This document shows, one piece after another, positions 45,311 to 54,279 of a stretch of DNA of 64,000 nucleotides (positions are counted from its first letter, which is position 1; every line of letters starts with the position of its first letter). Source of the DNA: Halobacteriales archaeon YIM A00010 (GTDB taxonomy: Archaea; Halobacteriota; Halobacteria; Halobacteriales; Haloarculaceae). The DNA lies in contig JAKCFJ010000002.1 in NCBI GenBank assembly GCA_025041175.1, positions 744,001-808,000 on the forward strand. The letters are read 5' to 3'. Both the position numbers and the translations under genes were made by a program. Below the pieces are notes generated by a model, which searched no databases, was not told where the DNA came from, and saw only the letters and a program-made list of their open reading frames with translations.

Positions 45311-47698
45311 ATGGAGTACCACGAATCGACCGACTATCTACAGTCCCTACAGCGTCGGCGTCCCAAACTCGGGAAGGAAACGACGGTCCGGATGCTGTCC
45401 CATCTCGGAAGCCCGCAGACCGGCATCGACTGCGTGCAGGTCGCCGGGTCAAACGGGAAAGGGAGTACCGCTCGGATGCTCGAAAGCGTGCTCCGGGCCG
45501 CCGGACTAGACGTAGGCTTGTTCACATCCCCAAAGCTAAACGACTTCCGCGAACAGATACGGGTCAACGGACGGGCGGTATCGAAAGAACGGGTCGCGGA
45601 GTACGTGGAGCGAATCCGGCCCTGTATCGAGCGGCTCCCGGCCGACGACACGCCGACCCACTTCGAGGTGCTCACGGCGCTTGCTATCCACCATTTCGGT
45701 GTCGAGGATGTCGACGTGGCCGTGCTAGAGGTCGGTATTGGCGGCCGCTACGACGCGACCAGCGCAGTCAGTCCGGTCGCAAGCGCGGTCACGAGCGTCA
45801 GCCTAGAACACACCGACCTACTCGGAGACACGGTCGAAGAGATCGCACGCGATAAAGCCCAGGTCGCTCCAACCGGGGCACCGCTCGTGACAGGGGCCGA
45901 CGGGACGGCCTTGGAAGCCATCCGGAACGAGACGGACACGATCACGGTCGGGGAGCGGGACGCGGATGTCCTGGCGGTCGAGAGTGGGATGCGGTCCGAT
46001 GTCGAAAGCGAGGTGGCCATCACGGGGCCAGACTGGGCGCTGGAGACCTGTCTCTCGTTGTTGGGCCACCATCAGGCGACGAACGCGGGCGTCGCCGCCA
46101 CCCTGGCCCGACAGATCGCCTCGGTCGATGCGCCCACGATGGCCGAGGGACTTCGGAACGCAACCTGGCCAGGACGGTTCGAGATCGTCACTACGGACCC
46201 GATGGTCGTTCTGGATGGCGCTCACAACCCGGCGGCTACGGCGACACTGAGCGACCTGCTCGGCCGCTACGACTACGATGACCTGCACGTCGTTTTCGCG
46301 GCGATGGCGGACAAAGACCACGAGCGGATGGTCGCGGAACTCCCGGCGATCGACAACGTATTCGCCACGCGCCCCGGCGTCGATCGCGCCGAGGACGTCG
46401 CCGTGCTGGCCGACGCCTTCAGTGGGCACGCAGGCCGGATCCACCAAATCGAGTCCGTCCCGGAAGCCACGGAACGAGCCCTTGCCGCGGCCGACGAAAC
46501 CGACTTCGTGCTCGTCACCGGCTCACTATACGCCGTCGCCGAGGCACGGGATCGGTGGACGCGGCTGCTCGTCCCAAAGGACGGCGGGCGTCGGGCGAGC
46601 CGCGCCGTGTTCTCCGGTGCAACGTTTCCAGAGGCGGCCGTCAGCGATGTCGATCACCGAGTCTTTGCGACCCGTCTTCGCAGTGACCAGGCCGAGCTGG
46701 TCGACCAGCGCCTCGAAACCATCGGTGGCAAGTGTGTGTGCTCTGCGGCGGGCGCACCCGGGAAGCTCGTTGGGACGGTGCTCTCGGGAACGGTCGCACA
46801 GCTCCAAGAGCTCGCGGCTCGCGTTGGGACTGATGGTCTCGGGTTAGGACAGTTCGCACGGCAACTCGAAACAGCCCTCGACGGGCCGACGCCGGACGAT
46901 CCGTTCGATACAGACAAGACAGCCGTGATGGGCGTGTTGAACGTCACACCGGACAGTTTCCACGACGGTGGCGAGTACAACGGGATCGATGCGGCGGTCG
47001 AACGCGCCGAGCAGATGGTCGCCGCCGGTGTGGATATAGTCGATGTCGGCGGCGAGAGCACGCGACCGGGCGCCGATCCTGTTCCTGTCAGCGAGGAAAT
47101 CGACCGCGTCGTCCCCGTCATCGAATCGATTGCCTCACTCGACGTTCCTGTCTCCGTCGACACGCGGAAGGCGGCCGTCGCGGAGGCAGCACTCGACGCT
47201 GGGGCTGCTATCGTCAACGATGTCTCCGGGCTTTCCGACTCGGAGATGCGGTTCGTCGTTGCCGACCACAACGCGTCGTTGGTCCTCACACATAGCCGCT
47301 CGGTACCCGTCGATCACGACCGGACCGAACCGTACGATGACGTGGTCGAGGACGTTCTCCGGGAACTCTCGGACCAGATCCTTCTCGCGGAACGAGCGGG
47401 GATCGATCGGGAGCGGATCGTTGTCGATCCGGGCTGTGGGTTCGGCAAGGACGCAGCCGGATCGTTCGCCCTGATCGACCGAATCTCGGAGTTCCGGGCG
47501 CTCGGATGCCCCGTGATGGTCGGTCACTCCCGGAAGTCGATGTTCGAGCGGGTCGGCTATCGGAAGGGCGAGCAGCTCCCACCGACGCTGGCGGTGACGG
47601 CCCTGGCGGCCGAACGGGGAGCCGACGCGGTCCGCGTGCACGATGTCCCGGAGAACGTCGCCGGAGTCCGGACGGTTGCGACCATGAACGACCCCTGA
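45311..47698 (+). CDS. folCP: Folylpolyglutamate/dihydrofolate synthase - dihydropteroate synthase fusion (FolC-FolP)
   Basis: Two folate enzymes in one 795-residue chain from the ATG at 45311. Residues 1-420 are FolC: VAGSNGKGSTARMLESVL (ATP loop), FTSPKLNDFREQI, VLEVGIGGRYDATS, and VLDGAHNPAATA. Residues about 425-525 are a bridge of unclear fold (KDGGRRASRAVFSGATFPEA). Residues about 530-795 are FolP: VMGVLNVTPDSFHDGGEY, DVGGESTRPGADPV, AAIVNDVSG, DPGCGFGK and GHSRKSMFER. The same fusion order is known from other haloarchaea. It follows purU on the same strand with a 254-bp gap. Confidence 0.94.
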   Translation: MEYHESTDYLQSLQRRRPKLGKETTVRMLSHLGSPQTGIDCVQVAGSNGKGSTARMLESVLRAAGLDVGLFTSPKLNDFREQIRVNGRAVSKERVAEYVERIRPCIERLPADDTPTHFEVLTALAIHHFGVEDVDVAVLEVGIGGRYDATSAVSPVASAVTSVSLEHTDLLGDTVEEIARDKAQVAPTGAPLVTGADGTALEAIRNETDTITVGERDADVLAVESGMRSDVESEVAITGPDWALETCLSLLGHHQATNAGVAATLARQIASVDAPTMAEGLRNATWPGRFEIVTTDPMVVLDGAHNPAATATLSDLLGRYDYDDLHVVFAAMADKDHERMVAELPAIDNVFATRPGVDRAEDVAVLADAFSGHAGRIHQIESVPEATERALAAADETDFVLVTGSLYAVAEARDRWTRLLVPKDGGRRASRAVFSGATFPEAAVSDVDHRVFATRLRSDQAELVDQRLETIGGKCVCSAAGAPGKLVGTVLSGTVAQLQELAARVGTDGLGLGQFARQLETALDGPTPDDPFDTDKTAVMGVLNVTPDSFHDGGEYNGIDAAVERAEQMVAAGVDIVDVGGESTRPGADPVPVSEEIDRVVPVIESIASLDVPVSVDTRKAAVAEAALDAGAAIVNDVSGLSDSEMRFVVADHNASLVLTHSRSVPVDHDRTEPYDDVVEDVLRELSDQILLAERAGIDRERIVVDPGCGFGKDAAGSFALIDRISEFRALGCPVMVGHSRKSMFERVGYRKGEQLPPTLAVTALAAERGADAVRVHDVPENVAGVRTVATMNDP

Positions 47699-47763
47699 TC
47701 AGGCCCACCACTCATCGGATCGTAGATGCATTTCCTCTCGGAAAATCGAAATAGACGGCAGCG

Positions 47764-49563
47764 TCAATCGCTGCTCTCGGCGTCGCCACCCCGCTTCACC
47801 CTGATGACCGTCTCGTCACCAGTCGTCGTCACGCTAACACCATCCTTTTCTGATATATTATCAATACGTTCGGTGAACTGTTTGGACTTCAGGATCTCGT
47901 ACTCGTTGTCGAGTCCCCGATACACGGTGTAGCACGCCAGGCACAGGACGAGCGCGAACGGGAGTCCGGTCGCGATCGAGGCCGTTCGCAGCGCGTCGAG
48001 TCCACCGACATAGAGCAGGGCCGCCGCGACGGCCCCCTCGGCGATCGCCCAGAAAATCCGCTGTATCTTCGGCGCGTCGTGTTTGCCACCCGACGTTATG
48101 TGGTCAATGACGAGCGACCCGGAGTCCGAAGAGGTGACGAAAAAGGTGACGACGAGGAGCGTAATCAGCAGGCCCGAGACGGCTTCTAGTGGGAGCGAAT
48201 CGAGCATGGTGAACGTCGCGGTCGCCTCATCGGCGTTCGGTTGTGCGAGAGCCGACGCGATGCCACCGTTGCCCACGAGTTCGATCCACAGCGCAGAGCC
48301 ACCGAAGGAGGCAAGCCAGACGAACGAGAACAGCGTGGGTACCAACAGCACGCCGAGGATGAACTCCCGAACCGTGCGACCCTTCGAAATACGCGCGATG
48401 AACATGCCGACGAACGGCGACCACGCGATCCACCAGCCCCAGTAGAAAACGGTCCAATCGCCCATCCAGCCGCTGACCGTGTAGTCACCGAGAGCGGTGC
48501 CGCCACCAATGGCGCTGGTAAAGAAGCTCAGGTTGAAGAAATTACCGAAATAAACGCCGAGTCCCTGGGTGAACGTCCCGAAGATGTAGACCACCGGGCC
48601 GACGACGAGCACGAACGCCAGCATGATGAGCATCAAGTAGACGTTCATCGTGCTGAGGCGCTTGATGCCGCTTTCCAGACCCGCTGCAACCGATCCGGTT
48701 GCGATGAGGGTGATCACGGCGATAAGGATTATTTGTGTGCCGGTCCCCGTCGGAACGTTCAGGACGTTGAGGGTGTCCCCGAAGACGAAGGAGAGACCGG
48801 CGTTGACCTGTTTGACCCCCAGACCGAGCGAGGTCGAGAGACCGAACAGCGTTGCGAACACCGTGATCAGATCGATGACGTGGCCCGGCCACCCGTAGAT
48901 CCGCTCGCCGAGCAGCGGCCAAAAGATCGACCGGACCGTCAGCGGCAGCCCGCGGTTGTACGTAAAAAAGGCGAGTCCGAGACCGACCAGCCCGTAGATG
49001 GCCCACGGGTGGAACCCCCAGTGGAAAAACGTTTGTGCGATCGCCGCAGTGGCCGCCTCGGTGGTCCCGCCTTCCGCGCCGAACACCGGTGGGACGACCA
49101 TGAAGCCGGAGGCATCGCTACCGAAGTGCCACATCGGTTCGGCGACGCTGAAGAACACGAGCCCGATCCCCATGCCAGCACTGAACAGCATGGCTATCCA
49201 GGCGAAGTCGCTGAACTCCTTTTCGGCCTCCACGCCGCCGAGCCTGACGTTCCCATACTTGCTCAAGGCGAAATAGAGGACCGCGACGATGAACAGGTTC
49301 ACCGCCAGGATGTAGAACCAGCCGAAATACCCGTTGATGCCCTCGAAGATCGTGGTGTACGCCTCCGCTGCCCCTTCGCTGAAGATGATCGTCACCGCGA
49401 CGAACGCGACGATGACGACCAGCGATACCGGGAAGACGATCGGGTGGATGTCCAATCCGAACTTCTGAATATTAGTGTCACCGGGCTCGCGATCCGATTC
49501 AGGATGGAACAGATCCCCCTGGACTCCATTCGACATCTCGTCTGTGGTGTCATCATCAGACAT
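47764..49563 (-). CDS. BCCT-family betaine/carnitine/choline transporter
   Basis: Sodium- or proton-coupled uptake of quaternary-ammonium compounds or DMSP. 599 residues with about twelve membrane helices. Diagnostic segments: GMGIGLVFFSVAEPMWHF, YWGWWIAWSPFVGMFIARIS and the Trp-rich box they contain for the trimethylammonium group, then RGRTVREFI-like SKGRTVREFILGV. Acidic N-terminus (about 1-45). It lies between the folate genes and the dimethylglycine-type dehydrogenases, so the imported betaine may serve as food as well as osmolyte (inference). Confidence 0.94.
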   Translation of the reverse strand: MSDDDTTDEMSNGVQGDLFHPESDREPGDTNIQKFGLDIHPIVFPVSLVVIVAFVAVTIIFSEGAAEAYTTIFEGINGYFGWFYILAVNLFIVAVLYFALSKYGNVRLGGVEAEKEFSDFAWIAMLFSAGMGIGLVFFSVAEPMWHFGSDASGFMVVPPVFGAEGGTTEAATAAIAQTFFHWGFHPWAIYGLVGLGLAFFTYNRGLPLTVRSIFWPLLGERIYGWPGHVIDLITVFATLFGLSTSLGLGVKQVNAGLSFVFGDTLNVLNVPTGTGTQIILIAVITLIATGSVAAGLESGIKRLSTMNVYLMLIMLAFVLVVGPVVYIFGTFTQGLGVYFGNFFNLSFFTSAIGGGTALGDYTVSGWMGDWTVFYWGWWIAWSPFVGMFIARISKGRTVREFILGVLLVPTLFSFVWLASFGGSALWIELVGNGGIASALAQPNADEATATFTMLDSLPLEAVSGLLITLLVVTFFVTSSDSGSLVIDHITSGGKHDAPKIQRIFWAIAEGAVAAALLYVGGLDALRTASIATGLPFALVLCLACYTVYRGLDNEYEILKSKQFTERIDNISEKDGVSVTTTGDETVIRVKRGGDAESSD

Positions 49564-50117
49564 GGGTTCCTCTCGTCGTGCGAAGCCGCCGTCGGTGTCT
49601 GCTTGCTCTCATGGTTGTTGTCCGCGTTTCCGTTGGTTCATTTGGTGTCTTGTTCGATTGTGACATGTGTTGAGTCCGTCCATCTGTGGTCAAACTGAGT
49701 GACGTCGCGTCAGGTCACCACGCATTCTCGTTCGTGTGTTGATAGCTATCGCGGTATACAACCTCACATGCGCGCATTGATTAGAATGTAACGAAATTTC
49801 CCTGAGAAAGCTTGATCATTGATGACGTGGAACATGGTTAGTGCTGGCACGTAGCGGCAGTTTGTGATGCAGAGCGTGCGTGTTCCGGAGGCTTTGCCTC
49901 GACCAATCCACCCCGGGTGCTCACGGGCGTATAGATAAATCTCCGTCAGTGACTCGAGCAAACAAATGATGACTGTCGGGCTAGATGTTGTGTTTTATTG
50001 TCTCGGCGCAAGCGGGTGCGGAGTCGACGGTTACTTCACCTACGGACGGCAGACAGCTCCGGCTAGCTGGAGACGCCATCAGCGACAATGTGGACAAAAG
50101 GATATGGACACTGCCAC
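49564..50117. other. Intergenic region between BCCT and dehydratase genes
   Basis: About 550 bp without a supported gene. A minus-strand frame at 49764-49961 (LESLTEIYLYAREHPGWIGR) has protein-like character over about 20 residues only and may be the remnant of another gene. Confidence 0.4.
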
Positions 50118-51362
50118 CTATACCGCTTCTGTGACGTTCTCGACCGAATAGCCAGCAGCTTCGATGCCGTCGAGTATCGAGGCTGCGTGTTCCGCGCCGC
50201 TCGTCTCCACGGTGAACACCAGATACGCTTCGCCGACGTTAAGACTGTCAACCGACCGATCGTGGCGGGCATCGTGGATATTCGCGCCGTGGTCGGCGAC
50301 AACCCCCGAGATCTCCGACATTTTCCCGGGTTGGTCGTCGATTCGCACGCGGAGACGCATGATCTGTTGTCGCTCGGTGAGCGCGTGGACCAACACCGTC
50401 CGTAACATCGTCATATCCAGATTCCCGCCACAAAGCAGCGGAATCACCGTCTCGCCCGCGACATCGAGGTCGTCGCTCAGAATGGCTGCCACAGATGCTG
50501 CTCCAGCGCCTTCGACGACCTGTTTTGCCCGTTCCAGCAACAGAAGGATCGCTTGTGCGATCTGCGAGTCGGAGACGGTAACGACTTCGTCCACGTTGCG
50601 TTGAATACTGCTCAGCGTCGGCTGTGAGATACCCCCCGTCGCGATCCCGTCGGCAATCGTGTCCACCTCATCTAGGGTCACTGGAACACCTTTGTCCAGA
50701 CTCTCGTGGACCGTCTCGGCTCCGGTTGCCTGCACGCCGACCACGCGGGTCTCTGGCGAGAGATGCTTGATAGCGGTCGAGACGCCGCTGATGAGTCCGC
50801 CCCCGCCGATCGGCACCACGACGGTATCAACATCCGGACAATCGTGGTACATCTCGATGCCGAGCGTACCCTGACCGGCGATGATGTCCGTGTCGTCGTA
50901 GGCGTGGACGAACTCGGCGTTGGTCTCCTCGGCCACTGACGTGGCGTGAGCCATGGTCTCCTGGAAGTTCTTGCCGACGAGTTCGACGGTCGCGCCGTAG
51001 TCTCGCGTCGCATCGATCTTCGCCTGTGGGGCGTTCTCCGGCATGTAGATGGTCGAGTCCGCGCTACACGTGGTGGCCGCGAGCGCGACCCCCTGGGCGT
51101 GGTTCCCCGCGCTCGCGGCGATGAACTGATCGACGCCACGGTCGACATCCTGCTGTATTTTGTTGTACGCGCCTCTGGTCTTGAACGATCCCGTCCACTG
51201 TAGGTGTTCCATCTTCAGGTACACCTCTCCACCGACGAACTCGCCCAGCGACGAACTCCGCTCGACTGGTGTCTCCTTGACGACGGAGTCGTCATCGAGG
51301 CGCTCGTGGGCCTGTTCGACGTCTGCGTACTGGACAGGGAGGTCGGCTTCGATCGTTGTCAT
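50118..51362 (-). CDS. Serine/threonine dehydratase with ACT domain
   Basis: PLP enzyme deaminating threonine or serine to the 2-keto acid. 414 residues from the ATG at 51362. PLP Lys in WTGSFKTRGAYNKI, SAGNHAQGVAL, the phosphate loop PIGGGGLISG, and SerGly residues near GAGAASVAAIL. A C-terminal ACT domain (about 330-405, RLRVRIDDQPGKMSEISGVV) implies allosteric control by an amino acid. It lies 43 bp after the dehydrogenase gene on the same strand. In this setting serine, made by GlyA from glycine and methylene-THF, is the natural substrate, giving pyruvate (inference). Catabolic TdcB and biosynthetic IlvA cannot be separated by sequence. Confidence 0.9.
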   Translation of the reverse strand: MTTIEADLPVQYADVEQAHERLDDDSVVKETPVERSSSLGEFVGGEVYLKMEHLQWTGSFKTRGAYNKIQQDVDRGVDQFIAASAGNHAQGVALAATTCSADSTIYMPENAPQAKIDATRDYGATVELVGKNFQETMAHATSVAEETNAEFVHAYDDTDIIAGQGTLGIEMYHDCPDVDTVVVPIGGGGLISGVSTAIKHLSPETRVVGVQATGAETVHESLDKGVPVTLDEVDTIADGIATGGISQPTLSSIQRNVDEVVTVSDSQIAQAILLLLERAKQVVEGAGAASVAAILSDDLDVAGETVIPLLCGGNLDMTMLRTVLVHALTERQQIMRLRVRIDDQPGKMSEISGVVADHGANIHDARHDRSVDSLNVGEAYLVFTVETSGAEHAASILDGIEAAGYSVENVTEAV

Positions 51363-51405
51363 GGTTTTCGTGGTGGATTGGTCTGCGTGCGATACTGTCG
51401 AGGCG

Positions 51406-53958
51406 TCATCCGAGTATCTTCTCTCGACCCGGATCGAACAACGGTTCGTCGCGCACTGTCGCGTCGTACAGTTCGTCCTCACACAGTATTTGGACCGATG
51501 TCCCGGCCTCGGCGTGCTCGCTCGGGACGTATGCGTAGGCAATGGAGTTGCCGATGGAGTACCCGTACCCGCCGGCTTGTACGTAGCCGATCCGTTCGCC
51601 GTCCTTGAGGACGGGTCGGCCGCTCAGCACGATGTCGGTCGAGTCATCGAGCGTGAGGGGGGTGATGTGCGTGTCGATGCCCCGCTCGTTGGCTTCGCTC
51701 AGCTCCTCCTTTCCGATGAAGCTGGTGTCCATATCCACGGCAAACGAGAGGTTGGCCTCGAACGGATTCGTGTCCGTGTCGATATCGGTGCCCCAGAGCC
51801 GGAAACCCTTCTCTAAGCGCATCGACTCCAAGGCACCGCCACCCATCGGCCGCACACCGAGGTCCTGACCGGCCTCCCACAGCGTCTCCCAGAGCCGCTG
51901 GCCGTACTCGCTCGGGGTCCACAGCTCCCAGCCGAGCTCACCGACATACGAGACCCGAAGCGCGATGACGGGCACTTCACCGACGTAGATCCGCTTGGCG
52001 CGGAAGTAGGGAAAGCCGCTGTCGGTTACGTCGGCGTCGGTACACCGCTGGAGTAGGAGCCGTGACTCCGGTCCCCACAGCCCGATGGTGGATTTTGCGC
52101 CCTCTTGGATGGTCACCGAGACGGCTGCTGGAGCGTGGTCTTTGAGCCAGTTGCCGTGGATGCCCGGCGAGTTGCCGCCGCCGGTGGTGACCATGAACTC
52201 GTTCTCGTCGAGACGGACGACAGTAACGTCCGCGAGGATACCGCCCCCCTCGTTCAACAGCAACGAATAGCGGACCTGACCGACGTCGATGTCCATGTCG
52301 TTGGTACAGACCCCCTGGAGGAACGCTTCGCTCCCCTCGCCCTCGATCATGATGGAACTGAACGTGGTCATGTCGAACATCGATACGTTCTCACGCGTGT
52401 GAAGGTGTTCGGCCCCTTCGATGGGCGAGCGGTGTATCGCCTGCCAGCCGTCCTGCTCGGGAAGCCTGTTCGTGTAGCGGTCGACGAGGTCGGCGTTGTG
52501 CTCATACCACTGGGGTGTCTCCCAGCCGCCGGCCTGGTAGAACTCCGCTCCCAGTTGCTTTTGCTGGTGATAGAACGGGCTGGTGCGCAGGCCGCGGTGG
52601 TCGTCGGGCTGCCAGCGCGGCTCGACGATGCTGTACACCTGCTCGTACCGTTTGGCACCCCGGTCGACGAAATACCCCTTGTCACCGGCGTGGGGCGCGA
52701 ACCGCCTGACGTGAATGGCTCCGGTGTCGACCGGCCCCGTCGGGAGCCGCGGGACGCCGTTTTCCATCCACTCGGCGAGGATGCGACCGTAGCCAGCGGA
52801 GTGGGTCCACCAGACGGCGAGCGCACTCCAGAGCCCATCGACTGCTGCCGTCTCGCCGACGGCGGGCATCCCGTCGGGCGTGAAGACGAAGATGCCGTTC
52901 TCGGTGACGGCGTACTCCGCGTCCGTGGTGGCCGGGAGCAGTTCGTCGAACGCCTGCTTGGCGGATGTCTCGCGGTTGGGGTGGGTCGGATCCTCCCAGT
53001 GGTTTCTCGAAAAGCCCCGCACTGACGCCTGGCGCTCGTCGGTGTTCGTCCCCATTGTCTCGGGGTCGACGGGCAGCGGCTCGTGGTTGTACGATCCCAT
53101 GCCGAGGGCGTCGCCGTGGCTCCGGAAGTACAGCGAGTGGTCCTGATCGCGCCCGACCGGGCGGTGTGGTCCTTCGCTCATGTACTCCGCGATGTCACGG
53201 TCGCCGGGGACGGTGAGACCGGTCGTGTTGTTGCCGACGGAAGCCCCGGCACCGGCCAGTTCCTCCATCTGTTCGGTGACAACGTACTGGTGTTCGACTG
53301 GCGTGATGGGGAGATCCAGCCCCGCCAGCTGCCCGGTCTGGTACCCCCAGTTGTTCGTTGCCATGACACAGCGGTCGCACTCGATGCGACCCCGGTCGGT
53401 GACGACCGCCTGTATCTCGCCGCCAGAGACCACTAAGTCCGTCACCTCGGTGGTGCCGAAGAAGTCCGCTGAGGAGTTCTCGATGTACCACTGGAGGGCA
53501 GAGATGCCGTCGACACGACCGTCGGTCGGCGAGTAATACCCCCCGAGGATCTCGTCTTCGTTCACCAGCGGGAGCTGTTCGGTCACCTCCTCGGGCGAGA
53601 GCAACTGCGGGTCCGGTAGCCCGTAGGACGTTGCCCATTCGACGCGGCGCTGTAGGAAGTCCATGCGCTCGTCGCTCCGGGCCACCTCGATGCCGCCGAC
53701 TTCGTCGTACACCCCGATGTCGGAGAAGAACTGGCTCGTGTAGCGGGCCGCCTTGGTCTGTATCTTCGACGGCGATGTCTGGAACACGATGCCCGGCGCG
53801 TGGACCGACGATCCACCGGTAACCGGCAGCGGTCCCTGGTCGATGACGATCACATCGTCGGTCCCGAGTTCCGTTAGGTGGTACGCGACGCTACACCCGA
53901 CGGCACCAGCTCCGATGACGACGGTGTTCGCCCGTGAGGGAGGATCTGTAGCACTCAT
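51406..53958 (-). CDS. Dimethylglycine/sarcosine dehydrogenase-like FAD-GcvT protein (copy 2)
   Basis: Oxidatively demethylates an N-methylated glycine and passes the methylene group to tetrahydrofolate. 850 residues from the ATG at 53958. FAD domain (about 1-370): NTVVIGAGAVGCSVAYHL, GGSSVHAPGIV where His is the residue that binds FAD covalently in mammalian relatives. An FAO_M-type joint domain (about 370-430) follows, then a GcvT folate-binding domain (about 440-730; FDMTTFSSIMIEGEGSEAFL, YVGELGWELWTPSEYG) and GcvT_C (about 740-845). Tandem paralogue of the next gene. Substrate choice between dimethylglycine and sarcosine is open. Confidence 0.9.
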   Translation of the reverse strand: MSATDPPSRANTVVIGAGAVGCSVAYHLTELGTDDVIVIDQGPLPVTGGSSVHAPGIVFQTSPSKIQTKAARYTSQFFSDIGVYDEVGGIEVARSDERMDFLQRRVEWATSYGLPDPQLLSPEEVTEQLPLVNEDEILGGYYSPTDGRVDGISALQWYIENSSADFFGTTEVTDLVVSGGEIQAVVTDRGRIECDRCVMATNNWGYQTGQLAGLDLPITPVEHQYVVTEQMEELAGAGASVGNNTTGLTVPGDRDIAEYMSEGPHRPVGRDQDHSLYFRSHGDALGMGSYNHEPLPVDPETMGTNTDERQASVRGFSRNHWEDPTHPNRETSAKQAFDELLPATTDAEYAVTENGIFVFTPDGMPAVGETAAVDGLWSALAVWWTHSAGYGRILAEWMENGVPRLPTGPVDTGAIHVRRFAPHAGDKGYFVDRGAKRYEQVYSIVEPRWQPDDHRGLRTSPFYHQQKQLGAEFYQAGGWETPQWYEHNADLVDRYTNRLPEQDGWQAIHRSPIEGAEHLHTRENVSMFDMTTFSSIMIEGEGSEAFLQGVCTNDMDIDVGQVRYSLLLNEGGGILADVTVVRLDENEFMVTTGGGNSPGIHGNWLKDHAPAAVSVTIQEGAKSTIGLWGPESRLLLQRCTDADVTDSGFPYFRAKRIYVGEVPVIALRVSYVGELGWELWTPSEYGQRLWETLWEAGQDLGVRPMGGGALESMRLEKGFRLWGTDIDTDTNPFEANLSFAVDMDTSFIGKEELSEANERGIDTHITPLTLDDSTDIVLSGRPVLKDGERIGYVQAGGYGYSIGNSIAYAYVPSEHAEAGTSVQILCEDELYDATVRDEPLFDPGREKILG

Positions 53959-54180
53959 AGCTCTCATGCCGGTGTGCTTCTGTCACAGTCTTAAATACAC
54001 CGGTGACGTTTCGTCGTCTACACAGTTATCCGGCGCAAGAACGCCACTCCCACGGATTATCGTCCGATTCGAATTTCTCGATCGTGGTCCCGATCACGAG
54101 GTGGCGCGAATCCCAGCGTGACAACAGGGAAATACGATTAGGTCTGCGTCTCGGGCCGACGGTGATCGCCGCAGCCGCCA

Positions 54181-54279
54181 TACTGTCGGTCATACTGACG
54201 TGCGGTCGACGGTGGTCTACGTAGCGGATAGGACGCGTGGTGAACGGGCAACGTGTTCGACGGACCACGACCGACAGTA
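54181..54279. repeat. Family B element at the stop codon of the copy-1 dehydrogenase
   Basis: 99 bp with TACTGTCGGTCAT / ACGACCGACAGTA ends. Right flank TCA (54280-54282) is, on the minus strand, the TGA stop of the dehydrogenase gene. Left flank is CCA, one base different. It separates the two paralogous dehydrogenase genes. Confidence 0.88.

Noticed and set aside
48241-49698. A 485-codon open frame antisense to the BCCT transporter
   Set aside because: It is the mirror of a GC-rich, codon-biased real gene. The translated sequence is low in hydrophobics and has no family features, while the other strand has a complete transporter.
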